From: Amaranthus tricolor
Taxonomy: Eukaryota > Streptophyta > Magnoliopsida > Caryophyllales > Amaranthaceae
Assembly (NCBI RefSeq): GCF_026212465.1
Contig: NC_080052.1
Location: 19,059,682 to 19,123,681 of the forward strand
Reading direction: 5' to 3'
DNA: 64,000 nucleotides
Below the pieces are notes generated by a model. That model searched no databases and was not told the DNA's origin. It worked only from the letters and a program-made list of their open reading frames with translations. Shown piece after piece: positions 26,133 through 38,873 of the stretch (position 1 is its first letter; every line of letters starts with the position of its first letter). Both the position numbers and the translations under genes were made by a program.

Positions 26133-26326
26133 TGTTAAGGAAATTTTGGAGATTTTAGGCAAATATCAATTTATTTCCTTTTTCTAAGAGATTTACCATA
26201 TATTTAGGCCTTAATTGTTATCATAATATCTTGATTGTGATCTAGAATATTTTCTTGTAACCTATATTAATCAAACTATGAAGCAATGGAAAGGCAAGAC
26301 AATTAAACCGAAAATCAATTCTAATA
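26133..26326 (+). repeat. 5' LTR
   Basis: Starts TGTTAAGGAAATTTTGG and ends TTCTAATA, directly before the primer binding site. Both LTRs share the TA end, so the usual CA was changed before this insertion. Confidence 0.95.
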
Positions 26327-26356
26327 TGGTATCAGTCGCTCAGGATTTTACGATTC

Positions 26357-26360
<4 letters not shown>

Positions 26361-26399
<39 letters not shown>
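26361..26399 (+). repeat. A-homopolymer in copia 5' leader
   Basis: A run of almost 40 A between the primer binding site and the gag start. Confidence 0.95.
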
Positions 26400-26400
<1 letters not shown>

Positions 26401-26437
26401 AGAAGAAGAAGAAGAGAAACCCAGAACACGACCTACC

Positions 26438-29400
26438 ATGGCTGGAAATCAGCCACCATCACCACCGCCTCCACCAAAAATTGATTCTTTTTCTCCGTAT
26501 TATCTTGGCCCTCATGATCGGCCCGGTGATTTCATCACTCCGACTCGACTCCGTGGAGACAATTATGATGAATGGGCTAACGATGTTTAAATGGCTTTAC
26601 AAGCAAGACGGAAATTTGTCTTCTTGAATGGCCAAATTACTTCACCCACATCTCCTTGTACATAAGATGATTGGGATACTCTTCAAGCAATGCTTATTTC
26701 GTGGCTCATGAACACCATCGATCCCGAAATCAAAACCACACTTTCTAGATACAAAGATGCCAAAAGGCTCTGGGATACTCTTAAATCCCGTTTTTCCATT
26801 GTTAATGGACCTCGAATTCAGCAGCTTAAATCATCAATTGCTCGTTGTGAGCAAACGAAAATCATGTCAATTGCACAATACTTTAGGAAATTAACATCTT
26901 TGTGGGAAGAATTGAATAATTATGAACCCCTAATTACCTGTTCTTGCTGCGTTTCTTGTACGGCAGGCGAGGAGCATGCGAAAAGAAGAGACAATACAAG
27001 ACTCCATCAATTTTTAATGGGCTTATATCCCGAAAATTTCTCACAAATTCGAGCAAACATATTGTCTCAAGATCCCCTTCCCTCTCTTGATCGTGCGTAT
27101 CAATTACTTGTTCAAGATGAACGGGTTCGACTCACGCGGTCTCTACCGGAGGACAAGCCTCTTGATGCTGTTGGTTTTGCCGTTCGAGCGCCACCAGGAA
27201 GGGCCAAATCTAAGCAGCCGATATGGGCCGCAGGTACAGCCGGTGTAACCTCAGATCCACGAGACAAACAGGACAAATCAATGCTATTTTGCTCACATTG
27301 TAGGAAAACGGGTCATGAACGATCCGGATGTTTTGAATTGAATGGTTACCCAGAATGGTGGCCACCGGGATCTTCAAAGCTGCAGCCCAGAAATTCAGGT
27401 ACTGCTGGTCGTGGTAAACCGCCTCAAAACGCAGGCAAGGGTCGTGGTGGCTCCGCCATGGCTCACGCTCTCAGCACCAGCAGCCATATCACCTCTTCTC
27501 TTCCTTCAACTAATGAACAGGTTGGGCATGTTTTCTCACCAGAACAATGGAAGATACTTGCTTCCTTCATTGGTAATAATAAGATATCTGATGATAGATT
27601 AACGGGTGAGTTTGGTTGCAATTTATGGATTATTGATACGGGAGCTTCCCGACATGTTACTTGTACCGATTCGTGGTTGTTTGATGTTCATAATGTCACT
27701 TGCTCGGTGGGTTTTCCTAATGGAAAATCTGTGGTCGCAACAAAGGAAGGATCCGTCTGTTTATCTGAAAATTTAATTCTTAAACATGTGCTTTTTGTTC
27801 CGGAATTATGTTGCAATTTAATTTCGGTCTCGCAAATTATTGATGATTTAAAATGTACTGTACAATTTACTCCTACTAATTGTGTTATACAGGACCAATT
27901 GAGGGAGCCGATTGGGACGAGCATTAGGAGGAATGGACTTTTCTACTTTGAGGGAACTAATTAGGCTCAACAAATCTTGGTGAATGCGGTATTCTCTACT
28001 TTGGATTTATGGCACAAAAGGATGGGTCACCCCTCTGAAAATGTAGTGAAGCTTCTTCCCACTGTTTCTAGTAGTAAGGGTAGTTTAAATAAAGTTTGTG
28101 ATGTTTGTTTCCGTGCAAAACACTCTAGGGACAAATTCATTTTGAGTAACAATAAAGCCTCCAGAATATTTGAAAAAGTTCATTGTGATTTATGGGGTCC
28201 ATATCGACACCCATCTTCCTGTGATGCAAGATATTTTTTGACTATAGTTGATGACTTCTCCAGAGCCATTTGGCTTTATTTGATGATTGATAAAACAGAA
28301 GTATTTAGTATGTTTATGTCCTTTGTGGCCATGATAAATAGACAATTTTCTCAAAACATTAAAGTGGTTCAAAGTGACAATGGAACTGAATTTAATTGTT
28401 TGCTGGATTACTTTAATGATAATGGGATTTTATTCCAAACTTCTTGTGTTGGGACACCACAACAGAATGGTCAGGTTGAACGAAAACATAAACATATTTT
28501 AAATGTTGCACGGGCTTTACGGTTTCAAGCAAACTTACCTATTTATTTTTTGGGGGAGAGTGTTTTAACTGCTGCACATCTCATTAATCGAACACCTAGA
28601 CCTTTACTCCAAAATAAATCACCCTTTGAAATCCTTTTTGATAAATTACCTTCTTATGATACAATTCGTACTTTTGGGTGTCTCTGTTTTGCCCACAACC
28701 AAAAGACAAAGGGGGATAAGTTTGCTAGTCGTAGTCGAAAGTGTGTTTTCATGGGTTATCCATTTGGTCAAAAAGGGTGGAAATTATTTGATCTGGATTC
28801 TAAGCAATTTTTTGTCTCTCGAGATGTGAAATTTTTTGAGGATGTCTTCCCTTTTCTTGATCCGGACACTACACATATCATTCCCGAACACATTGTTCCA
28901 CTCCATAATTATGTGGATTTTGATTTTGCTGAATGCACTTCTGATTGTATACCCTCTTCTAGCCCAACTCTTTCACAGCCCAATTCCACAAATGACCCTC
29001 CTCTCACGCCCAACTCACAAATCCAACCTCAACAACATTCAATTCCACAATCAAACCTAAGCCCAACTACCATGCAGCCCACAATTCAGCCCGAAACACA
29101 ACTCAGCCCAATTCCTCAGCAGCCTCTGCCCATAGATCAGCCCACTGCATCAGATCAGCCCAACCGAAATGAAATTGGGCCTGCTGTCCTAGATCAGCCC
29201 ACAGATCAGTCCACCTCTTCACAAATAGCTCAGTCCCACGATATGACCTTGGGCCGCGGTCTCAGACACAAGTTTCCTAATGTTCGGCATAAGGATTATG
29301 TGACCCATACTATTGTACAGAAAAGTCCATCTCCTTCATCTGTCCCGTCCAATGGGCATCCTTCAGGTACTCCATATCCTATAGCACATTACGTAAATTG

Positions 29401-30991
29401 TAACAGTTATTCTTTACGTTATCGGAATTTTCTTGCAGCTATAATTTCAGGCAAAGAACCACGATCGTTTAAGGAGGCCATGAAAGATGAAGGATGGAGA
29501 CGCTCAATTCAGGATGAAATACAGGCTTTAGAGAAGAATGGCACATGGACTATGGAGGATCTCCCTCCGGGTAAGAAGGCTCTTGGTAGTCAATGGGTGT
29601 ATCGTATCAAATATAAATCCGATGGGAGTATTGAACGTCTTAAATCTCGCCTTGTTGTTTTCGGTAATCATCAAACCGAAGGGATGGACTACAATGAAAC
29701 TTTTGCTCCAGTTGCTAAAATGGTAACTGTTCGGGCCTTTCTTGCTATTGCTGCTTCTAAAAACTGGGAGTTGCATCAGATGGATGTTCATAATGCCTTC
29801 CTTCATGGCGATCTTGATGAAGAAGTATACATGAAGCTTCCACCCGGTTTTACCTCATCATCCCCTACCCAGGTATGTCGTCTACGAAAGTCTTTATATG
29901 GGTTAAAACAGGCTCCTCGGTGTTGGTTTGCAAAGTTAGTATCTGCATTGAAAGATTACGGGTTCCTTCAGTCTTACTCGGATTATTCCTTATTCACTTA
30001 CTCCCGTGGTTCCATTCAAATAAATGTTCTTGTTTATGTTGATGATCTGATTTTATCTGCGAATGATTCTACAGCCCTGCAAACCTTTAAAGCTTAACTG
30101 TCAGACTGTTTTCATATGAAGGATCTTGGGAGTCTGAAATATTTTTTGGGTATTGAAGTAGCTCGCAGCGCTACGGGTATCTTTCTTTGTCAAAGAAAGT
30201 ATACTCTCGATATTTTGTCTGAAACTGGATTGTTAGGCTCTAAGCCTATCGGGACCCCGATTGAACAAAACCATAAACTTGGTTTAGCTACAGGTGATTT
30301 TCTGTCTGATCCTGAATCCTATAGACGGCTTGTTGGTAGATTGATCTATTTAGCAGTTACTAGACAAGATCTCGCTTACTCAGTACATATCTTGTCTCAA
30401 TTTATGCATTAACCTCGCGCTGAACATTGGGAGGCGGCCTTACGTGTGGTACGCTACTTGAAGGGTACTCCAGGCCAAGGAATTTTATTGAGATCGGACA
30501 GTGATCTTCACTTGCAGGGCTGGTGTGACTCTGATTGGGCAGCCTATCCTCTTACTCGCCGATCTTTAACAGGCTGGTTGGTTTTTCTTGGTCATTCACC
30601 TATTTCATGGAAGACTAAGAAGCAAAATACTGTCTCTCGTAGTTCTGCGGAAGCCGAATATCGATCCATGGCTGCTATAACTTGTGAATTAAAATGGTTG
30701 AAAGGTCTATTGCTTAGTTTGGGCGTCCAACACCCCAAAGCCATCAAATTGTTCTGTGACAGTCAGTCTGCTTTACATATTGCTCGAAATCCAGTTTTTC
30801 ACGAAAGGACGAAACATATTGAAGTCGATTGTCACTTTGTTCGTGATGCAGTATCTATAGGTTTGATCGATCCTTCCTATGTTCCCACACATACACAGCT
30901 CGCTGATGTCTTCACAAAAGCGCTTGGCAAGTCACAGTTTGATGTTTTATTATCCAAGTTGGGCATCTTTTCTCCGGATGCTCCACCTTGA
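26438..30991 (+). pseudogene. Copia gag-pol polyprotein with five stops
   Basis: One reading frame from ATG at 26438 to TGA at 30989-30991, with no frameshift but with in-frame stops at 26588, 26663, 27962, 30095 and 30410. Domain order: gag (UBN2-like, about 26690-27120), CCHC zinc knuckle (27290-27331, CX2CX4HX4C), aspartic protease (IDTGAS, Asp codon 27635), GAG-pre-integrase (about 28010-28130), DDE integrase (QSDNGTEF, Asp codon 28376, and PQQNGQVERK), RT (about 29540-30100, YVDD at 30035-30046) and RNase H (about 30500-30900, WCDSDWA and SRSSAEAEY). Catalytic motifs are intact apart from the stops, at least one of which (30410) fits CAA to TAA. A Pro/Gln/Ser-rich linker separates integrase and RT. 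No env. Confidence 0.94.
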
Positions 30992-30998
30992 GGGAGGG

Positions 30999-31192
30999 TG
31001 TTAAGGAAATTTTGGAGATTTTAGGCAAATATCAATTTGTTTCCTTTTCCTAAGAGATTTACCATATATTTAGGCCTTAATTGTTATCATAATATCTTGA
31101 TTGTAATCTAGAATATTTTCTTATAACCTATATTAATCAAACTATGAAGCAATGGAAAGGCAAGACAATTAAACCGAAAATCAATTCTAATA
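30999..31192 (+). repeat. 3' LTR
   Basis: Same length as the 5' LTR and identical except for four transitions. Confidence 0.95.
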
Positions 31193-31345
31193 AAGAGAAA
31201 GTGAAACTAGCAGATGAGTATATTATGCACGAGGATGTCATAGTAAATAACGGTGATTTGTAAAGTTAACAAATCACCCCTATGTGGTAAGATTTGATAG
31301 GGGGAGAGTTTTATGATTTTAATTAACGTTTTTTAGTTTTGTTTA

Positions 31346-31415
<70 letters not shown>

Positions 31416-31865
31416 GTCTTTTTATGGTGATTTTCAAATTAAGGTTATTGATTAGAAAATATTGTATTATGCATAACATTTTTAATTATCTATAGAAGTA
31501 CAAATGTTTGTCATGAAAGAGGTCTATTAGAGCCCAATCAGCCAATCTATGTTTATTTACTAAAATCCGTTTATAATCCTTTTTGAACCCTTATCTAATC
31601 CTTATCTTTCTTTTTACAAAGTTAGTTTTCAGCTCAACCCTTTTAAACCCTTCCTATATAGAACCCTTATTATAGAGGGTCGATCACGGGCCACGATGGT
31701 GGTCTAGGCCACTGCACGGGCCTAGTTACGATATATAGAATTATATTACTTCCTTAATTCTCAATTTATGTTTCAATAAGTCAATATTCACAAAAACTAA
31801 GAAAAGTTTAAAATTTTACATAGTAAGTATATTATTTTATTAAATAATAAAGTTTCATCCAAAAT
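31193..31865. other. Intergenic with (ATT)n run
   Basis: Holds an (ATT)n microsatellite at 31349-31415 and a possible Stowaway left end (TA then CTTCCTTAATTCTCAATTTA) near 31746 whose partner I could not find. Confidence 0.5.
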
Positions 31866-32370
31866 GTCAGAAGCTTGGGATTATCGACTTGTTTTTTGCG
31901 GATGATTGGCTGATGTGCAGTTTGTTACTACTGTTAAAGGGATATTAGATGATTTTTCTTCTGTTTCGGGTCTCGTTGTGAGTATGCCTAAGAGTGATGT
32001 GCTTATTGGGAGTGTTTATAAGGATGTTATATCTCCTCTTTCTTCTTGCCGAATCAAATTTGTTGATTGCAAAAGCGTCGTTGATAGAATCCTTCCTAGG
32101 ATCCTTGATTAGACTAGTCACTTTATTTCCTGTGTTGCGAGGGTCCAATTGGTGAGTAGTGTGCTTTAAGATATGGTTTCTTTTTGGGCTCAAATCTTTT
32201 TATTGCTGAAGAAACTGGTTAGGAAGATTAAGAGTATGGTTGTTTGGTATGATAGCGTTGTGTCTCGTTAAAGTCCTATCTCTTGGCCTAAAATATGCTT
32301 GCTCAAGAGTTGTGTGGGGCTTAATTTTCTATAGTCTTGTTTGGAATGAGGTGGCGCTTGTAAAATAAAT
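31866..32370 (+). pseudogene. LINE reverse transcriptase fragment
   Basis: The FADD box appears near 31895, followed by an open run at 31906-32112 (FSSVSGLVVSMPKSDV, CRIKFVDCKSVVDRIL) that corresponds to the segment after the catalytic site in plant LINE RTs. Decayed RVQLVSSVL and WAQIFLLLKK-like blocks continue to about 32370. It is truncated at both sides; no A-tail is visible. Confidence 0.8.
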
Positions 32371-33138
32371 TTGGGCATATAATCAACTATCATCCACTAA
32401 AATAATTCTATTTGTCAAGCCTCTTGAGATATGACATTTATTATTTTTCAATATTTTTTAAAATATGCATTAGTATGTATAATGATTAAAACAATTTGAA
32501 ACAACATTATTATCTAGTTAACAAATTGCACTACCAACGTTATATTTATCAAATGAATTCTCAAACATCTATATACTTTATACATTAAAACAACACTCTT
32601 ATCTATTTACAACATTGAACTTACAATCATGAGGAATTTATGATTTTTTTAATTATAATGAAAATTCCCATACAACTATTATCTATACTTCAGTTGTTGT
32701 TATTAACTTTTTAGAAGTTATTAAGATACCCTTGCTAGGTTTAGACATTTCTAATTCAAACATTGCACATCACTTGAAAAATGGATACATATTGTCAATT
32801 TAATTGACTATTTCACCACATCCAATATTTTCTTGTTCAAAAGATTTGGTAGCAATAAGAATTTATTTTTTTGACTTATTATACACAAATGGAAAGTAGA
32901 GATAGTGTTCCATGTAAAAGATTGGAATGAGATAGTTTGGCAAAGGATTCAACCTTATACATTTTTAGTCACAATGTCTAATATTGTAGGAATTTTTTTG
33001 TCTTATTACACTTCTACATATTTTTAGTCACACAAATACAATATTTTTTTATTCATATAACTTCAACCAAAACCTTGAATTTTACAAATTCTATTCAACT
33101 TTTTGAACTGTTAAAGGTTAATTATTTTATTAACTGTA
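32371..33138. other. Intergenic, AT-rich
   Basis: No frame or repeat that I recognise. Confidence 0.5.
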
Positions 33139-33392
33139 TTGTATGAGACCGTCTCATCGTGAGACAGGTTCATATAGTAGCACATTTTTTTCAATTAATT
33201 ACTTTAAGATCAAAAGTAATCGTTTTAAGATTATGAGTAATAAGTAATAATTCTAATACTATAAAAAGTAATTATATTAAAATTATAAGTGCTCACTTTA
33301 ACGTTTTAAGTTATTATTTTAAGACAAAAAAATATATTGGACCAGCTCAATAAAAATGGTCTCACCGTGAAACAGTCTCATTTAAGAATTAG
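33139..33392. mobile_element. MITE-like repeat, TGTATGAGACGGT family, third copy
   Basis: Left TTGTATGAGACCGTCTCATC and right CTCACCGTGAAACAGTCTCA are opposed. It shares an internal AATTACTTTAAGATCAAAAG-like segment with the other copies. Confidence 0.7.
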
Positions 33393-33531
33393 TGTTATTT
33401 TATTTATAACTAAATTTTTAAACGAAATAAAGTTTTTTGGGCAACTAGTGTATTCAAACAACGTGTATACACTAAATGGTTGTGAAACAAAGCTATTCCT
33501 TTTTAGCTGCCTTTAAATATTTTAATTCCTA

Positions 33532-33783
33532 CTACCTCATATTCAATCTTACTTAATCTCATTTATCTTTTTCACATTTGGCGAGATAATATTTTAATCT
33601 TTAATATTTTAAATTGTGTATGATTAAAAATTATGAAAATTTTATATTAATAATCTTTGCATTGTGACGAATAAAATAAAATCTTACTTGACTATATTTT
33701 AACTTATACATTAAAAATAAAATATAAATTAATAATGATTATTGAATAGTAACTAAAAAGTTAATAGGAAAAATAGGAGGGAG
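33532..33783. mobile_element. Stowaway MITE, degenerate
   Basis: Left CTACCTCATATTCAATC and right AAAAATAGGAGGGAG, with TA on both sides (33530-33531 and 33784-33785). 252 bp. Confidence 0.75.
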
Positions 33784-34099
33784 TATTAATTAAAGATGAC
33801 AGCTAAAATAAAGGCTGAGAAACAAACCAGCACAATCATTATAATAGATCAAACACAAGAAAATAGTGGGAACACTTGTTCACATAGGCCAAATCGAATT
33901 TCAGAAGTTCATGGTATACCCAACCTTAGGAAATCATTTTATTGACATATATTTTAGTTTTAGGGCTTATTTAGCTCGAATATAAATATTTAAAGGGTAA
34001 AAAAAATCAAATTAATAGAATAAAGGTATTAGAAAAAAAGATAAACAAAAATTAAGTAGGAAAATTTTCCTCATTTTGAGGATCAGAGAAGATAGGTGA

Positions 34100-34996
34100 A
34101 TTAGTTTTTGAAGTTTGAGGTTTAGAGGTAATGGAGTAACAACATTTTGAAAGATGAAAAACCACTATCTCGTAAAAGTTCCTGAGTGAACTTTTGTTGG
34201 GTCATAGTAATACCATCAAAGAGATAATTAATTTCAAGACCAAGAAAAAATCTTAATTGTCTAAGGATCTTTAATGGTAAAAACCTTATGTAAGTGTGCC
34301 TTTAAATCAGCAATTAAAGCAGGATTATACCCGGTTAGAATGATATCATCAACATAAATGACGACAAGAGTTAAAGAATAGACAGTACTCTTGATGTAGA
34401 GAGAAGAATCATATTGAGACTGAGAGAACCCTCGCTTTTGTAGTTCGAAGTTAAGTTTAGCAAACCACTGTCGAGACGCTTGTTTGAGGCCATAAAGAGA
34501 TTTCTTTTACTTGCAAATGGTATTGGGAGATTGAGGGAGACCTGGATGTAAAGTCATGTAAACATCTTCATGTAAATCACCGTGTAGGAAGGCATTATTG
34601 ATGTCTAATTAGAAGAGAGTCCAATTCTTAGAGGCTACAAGAGCAATTAAACAACGAATGGTTGTCATATTGACAACAGGAAAAAATGTCTCTTGATAAT
34701 CAATATCATATTACTGGGTGTATCCATTAGCAACCAAGCGGGTTGGTACCGTTCAAGAGAACCATCAGATTTCAATTTGATCTTATACACCCATTTACAG
34801 TGTATGGGTTTCTTGCCAACAAGTAATGGAATAATGTCCTAAGTATTATTGTTGTCAAGAGCTTGTAACTCATTTTGCATAGCTTGTACCCATAAAGGAT
34901 CTTTGATAGCTGCATTGTAGGTTTTGGGTTCCTTGTATAAGGAATGAGAAGTAAGAAAAGAGGAATGTGAGAGAGGGAGTTCACTGTCATTAACAA
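34100..34996 (-). pseudogene. Copia reverse transcriptase part
   Basis: Decayed RT: a CKWVYKIKLKSDGSLERY block near 34740-34800, a YVDD-equivalent near 34340-34360 and an FFLGLEI block near 34230. Stops interrupt all frames. The sequence ends without RNase H. Confidence 0.85.
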
Positions 34997-36719
34997 GGTT
35001 ACACCAGTGCGTTATAGTGGTATTGCAAATATATATAGTCTTGAAGATGGGAGGAGGATTATGTGTTCTGAGTGATTTTGGAAGGGAGCAGGAGGTCAGA
35101 GTATGTAGGATGATAGGTCAACAATTAAAGAAGGGTCTTGATGGGTGTGATTGGCAAAATACAAAGTAGATGGTGTAGATGCATGTGTGGACGGTTGGGA
35201 AGAATAAAGTGGAGGGCATAAATTGTCATGCAATAAAGTATTGTCTTGGGAAGGAGTGAAACAACCAATATTTTAGTATAACTAAATTTTAAGTTAAATT
35301 GTGATTCAAGTTAAGTTAATACGAGTAACATTACTGTCACGCCCTTGTACTCAAGCAGAAGAACCAGAAGTTTAATATATATAAATCTAACATAAAAATG
35401 AATTCCCTATACTACATAAGATACCTTGCATATTATTTATTGTGATGCACTTATTTATGCATATTGCTTATTGCAATGTATATATTTCTATACTTGTATA
35501 ATTCCTGGCAAGTTTCTACACTCGACTTAATAACTGTAACACCCCTGAATTTTCGACTCCTTAACGAAATCAAAACCGTAAAGAATAGGAGGAAATTCGG
35601 GTGTTACATAAAAGAAAAGGAAAAGAATTTGGATAAATGTTAAATATTAACTTTAAAAGGGTGAGTGAAAATTTCGGCAACATCTCTTCTAAAATCGAAC
35701 ATGTGGTAGAGCAATTAGCACACTACAAGCATTAAACTAATCTAAGGCATCATTGCCCTTAAAATCTCACACCATGGCGGAATGATTCGTCGGCGGGTTC
35801 TCAAATCAACATGCCAAGCATGGATCGTGATTCCAGTGTCGACGCTTGCGTTAAAATGACTTAACTCCTCAAACCATACAAAGTTATAAACTACGCAGCG
35901 AAAATACAAATATACAAGGGAGGACACAAGGCCTCATAAAAAAACATATACAACCAAAGTTTACAAAAGATAACAAGAGCTATAAAATCGAAAGATAACG
36001 GTATGACACAGGTTATGCTTCGCCCTCATCACTCTCCCCAAATGCAATGCAAAAGAAGCTCTAATACCTGCTATGCCTGTCTATGATCCTCCTGCTGCTC
36101 GACATAAGACCAAAGACTAATGTGTTATAGCAGGACAATCATAGAAGGTCATCAACAATCAAACATAAACACAAACACGTACACGTCAGTAACTAGCATC
36201 AAATATAATAAGGCCAACTACTAGATAACAGTATGTTATACAACAACAGAAGATGATTTAATAAGACTCAAGCACAGATAGTAACCGTTTATCGTCCACT
36301 TATACTTCTTGATCTCATTACGTCTTTTCCAACCCCAACCATGTGTTCTTGGGTAGAATGCAGGTCTTCATGCTCCTCTTTAAAAAACATAAACTCTTGC
36401 AAAACATGCATAGTATCAACTCAACCAAGTCATTAATAGAATACCTAACACATAACCTTATAGAGCATGTCTATCTTAAGGTAAGTGTGATCATTATCTG
36501 TAATACCCTTGAGGTAACTTAACTTAGGCACACTTCTCACTAGCATAAAATATTCTATCAACAAGTAGATGCTCTATCAAAGAGTAAACGTTCTATCAAT
36601 GTGTAAGCTTCCTATCAAAGAATGAACCTTCTATCATTAAATAACTTTCAACCAATGAATAAACTTTCTATCACTAAATAACTTTATATCAGTGGATCTT
36701 TTCTCTACTTCCTGGCATA

Positions 36720-36970
36720 GTGACACGGCCAAGGGCGTTATCGGCCACTTGGCGCCCATGGCAAAGTATGAGCTCATGCCCCCTCCAACTGACCCTCTCG
36801 GGTCCTACCTTCGGGGAAAACTAACACACTGAGGTACTAAACCAGTGAAGAGGCCACCATATTGGGGTTTGCAAGGCCCGCATGGTAGCACCTAGGTCAA
36901 GGGGTGGTATCGGCCACCCGGCGCCCAATGACCCAAGCATGCTCATACCCCCTTACGGTGGTCCCGTCGA
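36720..36970. repeat. GC-rich conserved block inside giant LTR B
   Basis: Reverse complement of the block at 9840-10085 in copy A, including the half-repeats around TATCGGCCA and GGCGCCC. Confidence 0.75.
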
Positions 36971-38820
36971 ACCTCACCTAGGGGACTACTAAATCAACCG
37001 GACATAATCCAGTTGAGTCACGCCAGCTAATCATAATCTAATACTTTATCAGATGGGAATAACTTCCACTTTCGACTATTAATGAGCGCCCTAGGATAGC
37101 AGCACGCCAAAACCCACTGAGCCACTCAACAAAATATGAAATTCACCTATAAAGGAGTCATTCTAACTCCAATTAAGGCATAATCTAATTCTTAAATAAA
37201 TAAGGGGGTGGTCCCCGCCTTCTACTAACACTCTCATTCTCTAAACTATTCTAAGCTCAGGGATTTCATAATCGATGGCCCTTCATATATAAAGTTTTCT
37301 CACTAGCACCTCATAATTTTGATACACTACATATTATCACAATAAACAATAATGTCTTAAGGGAAATTGCATATAAGGGTTAGTTACTGCGTGTACGTAC
37401 CTGTAAGCGTCACTGCATGACCAAAGTTACAAAATTCGCCCAACTAAGGTTCTATTTTTCTCTTATGAACTGGAAACCTATACAAGTTAGAAATAAAACT
37501 AGTAAATCCCCTTAACTACTTTGTCATAGCAACTAAATACCAAAGTAACCACTATCACCTATTCAACATGAGTTTTTCGATTACTCTAGCACGTACACAA
37601 CTCATTTAATACAAATCAAAATCATTAACTCAACACAACATAAGTCTTTTCACCAATTTAAAAAGTAAAAGCATATGTGAATCGTTCCTTTTCATCAACT
37701 AATTTTGAGTATATCGGTTCGCGTTATCCAAAAATAACTAATCACGACTAAGTCTTACAATTTTAATATAACACTTATACAACGATATGGCAAATCTTAA
37801 AGTTATCGAATTGCGATATCATTTGTTACATTCTCCAAAGCTAGAAAAAATTATAATCAAAACACGACTAGTAACTTTAGCAACCATCGACGATAAGTTG
37901 ACATTATGCTCTTGGCTTACTAACATTATGCATTATGACTCCCACAACAACCTAATAAGGGTACTAGTAATTCGCAACAATCAAACCACAACAATCAGCA
38001 ACTATTATTCCTAATTTAACAATCAAAATCACTTCCATAATCAGCTACAATCATCACCATTACTAATTATGACAACAACAGTCAATCGACTAAGTTTCAA
38101 AATAACTTTTAAGGTTATTTAATCAATCATCACACCACCCAAAATATAGCATAAAACACACATCATTAGTGATTTCATTTCTAAATCCAAACCCTAGTCA
38201 CTTCGTGTTCAAAGATAACATATTTAATTAATACCCATACTAAGATTCAAAGAAACTAATACAAAACCAACACATCACCCATAATTTCAAATTACACTTC
38301 AAACCCTAAGTCATAAACATATTTAATTCATCAGTCAAATTTTTACCCCACAAAAAAATTCAGTGAAATCAACACAACCAACATCAAACTCAATACACTT
38401 AATAAAACTCCAATTAAAAGCTAGAAAATTCATTAGAGAAAATAGAAGATATGGCTTACAATGGGGGAGTAGTAAAGGGTGAGGGTATAGGTGGTGGTTG
38501 TGGTGGTGTGGAGCACGAAAATGGTCGAGTAAGGCTACGTGGGCTGCTGTAGTTGGCGTCATAGCAGCTTGCTGCTGTTGTTGGGGCAAAACGCAGCTCT
38601 TGTTGCCGCTAGGAGGAAGGGGAAGGCTGGTTGCTGCTCGTGGAGGGAGACGGTGGTGCTTCCAATTGAAGGGGAGGAGCAGCCGGTTTTCGTGTGGTGT
38701 GAGTGGTGCCATGAGTGTGCCGTTGAATCTTCACAAGGAGAAGAGGAAGAAAGAGAAGAGAGGGAAGAAGGAGGAGTGACGGCTGGTGGTTTGCACAAGG
38801 GTTTCATGCCCTTTTATCAT

Positions 38821-38821
38821 G

Positions 38822-38870
<49 letters not shown>
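38821..38870. repeat. (ATT)n microsatellite
   Basis: Trinucleotide run at the position equivalent to the (AAT)n run of copy A. Confidence 0.95.

Positions 38871-38873
<3 letters not shown>

Larger units (their letters stand above)
26133..31192 (+). mobile_element. Ty1/copia retrotransposon with both LTRs
   Basis: A 5.06-kb element with 194-bp LTRs at 26133-26326 and 30999-31192. The tRNA-Met-type primer binding site TGGTATCAG follows the left LTR, and a polypurine tract GAGGGAGGG precedes the right one. The flanks AAGAC and AAGAG form a 5-bp duplication with one mismatch. The LTRs differ at four positions, all transitions, so the insertion is recent. Short LTRs and the gag type suggest the Ale/Retrofit lineage. 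It is non-autonomous because gag-pol has five in-frame stops. Confidence 0.95.

Noticed and set aside
31746..31865. Third Stowaway MITE
   Set aside because: Left end resembles CTCCCTCC weakly and no right end with GGGAG-TA was found before the LINE fragment.
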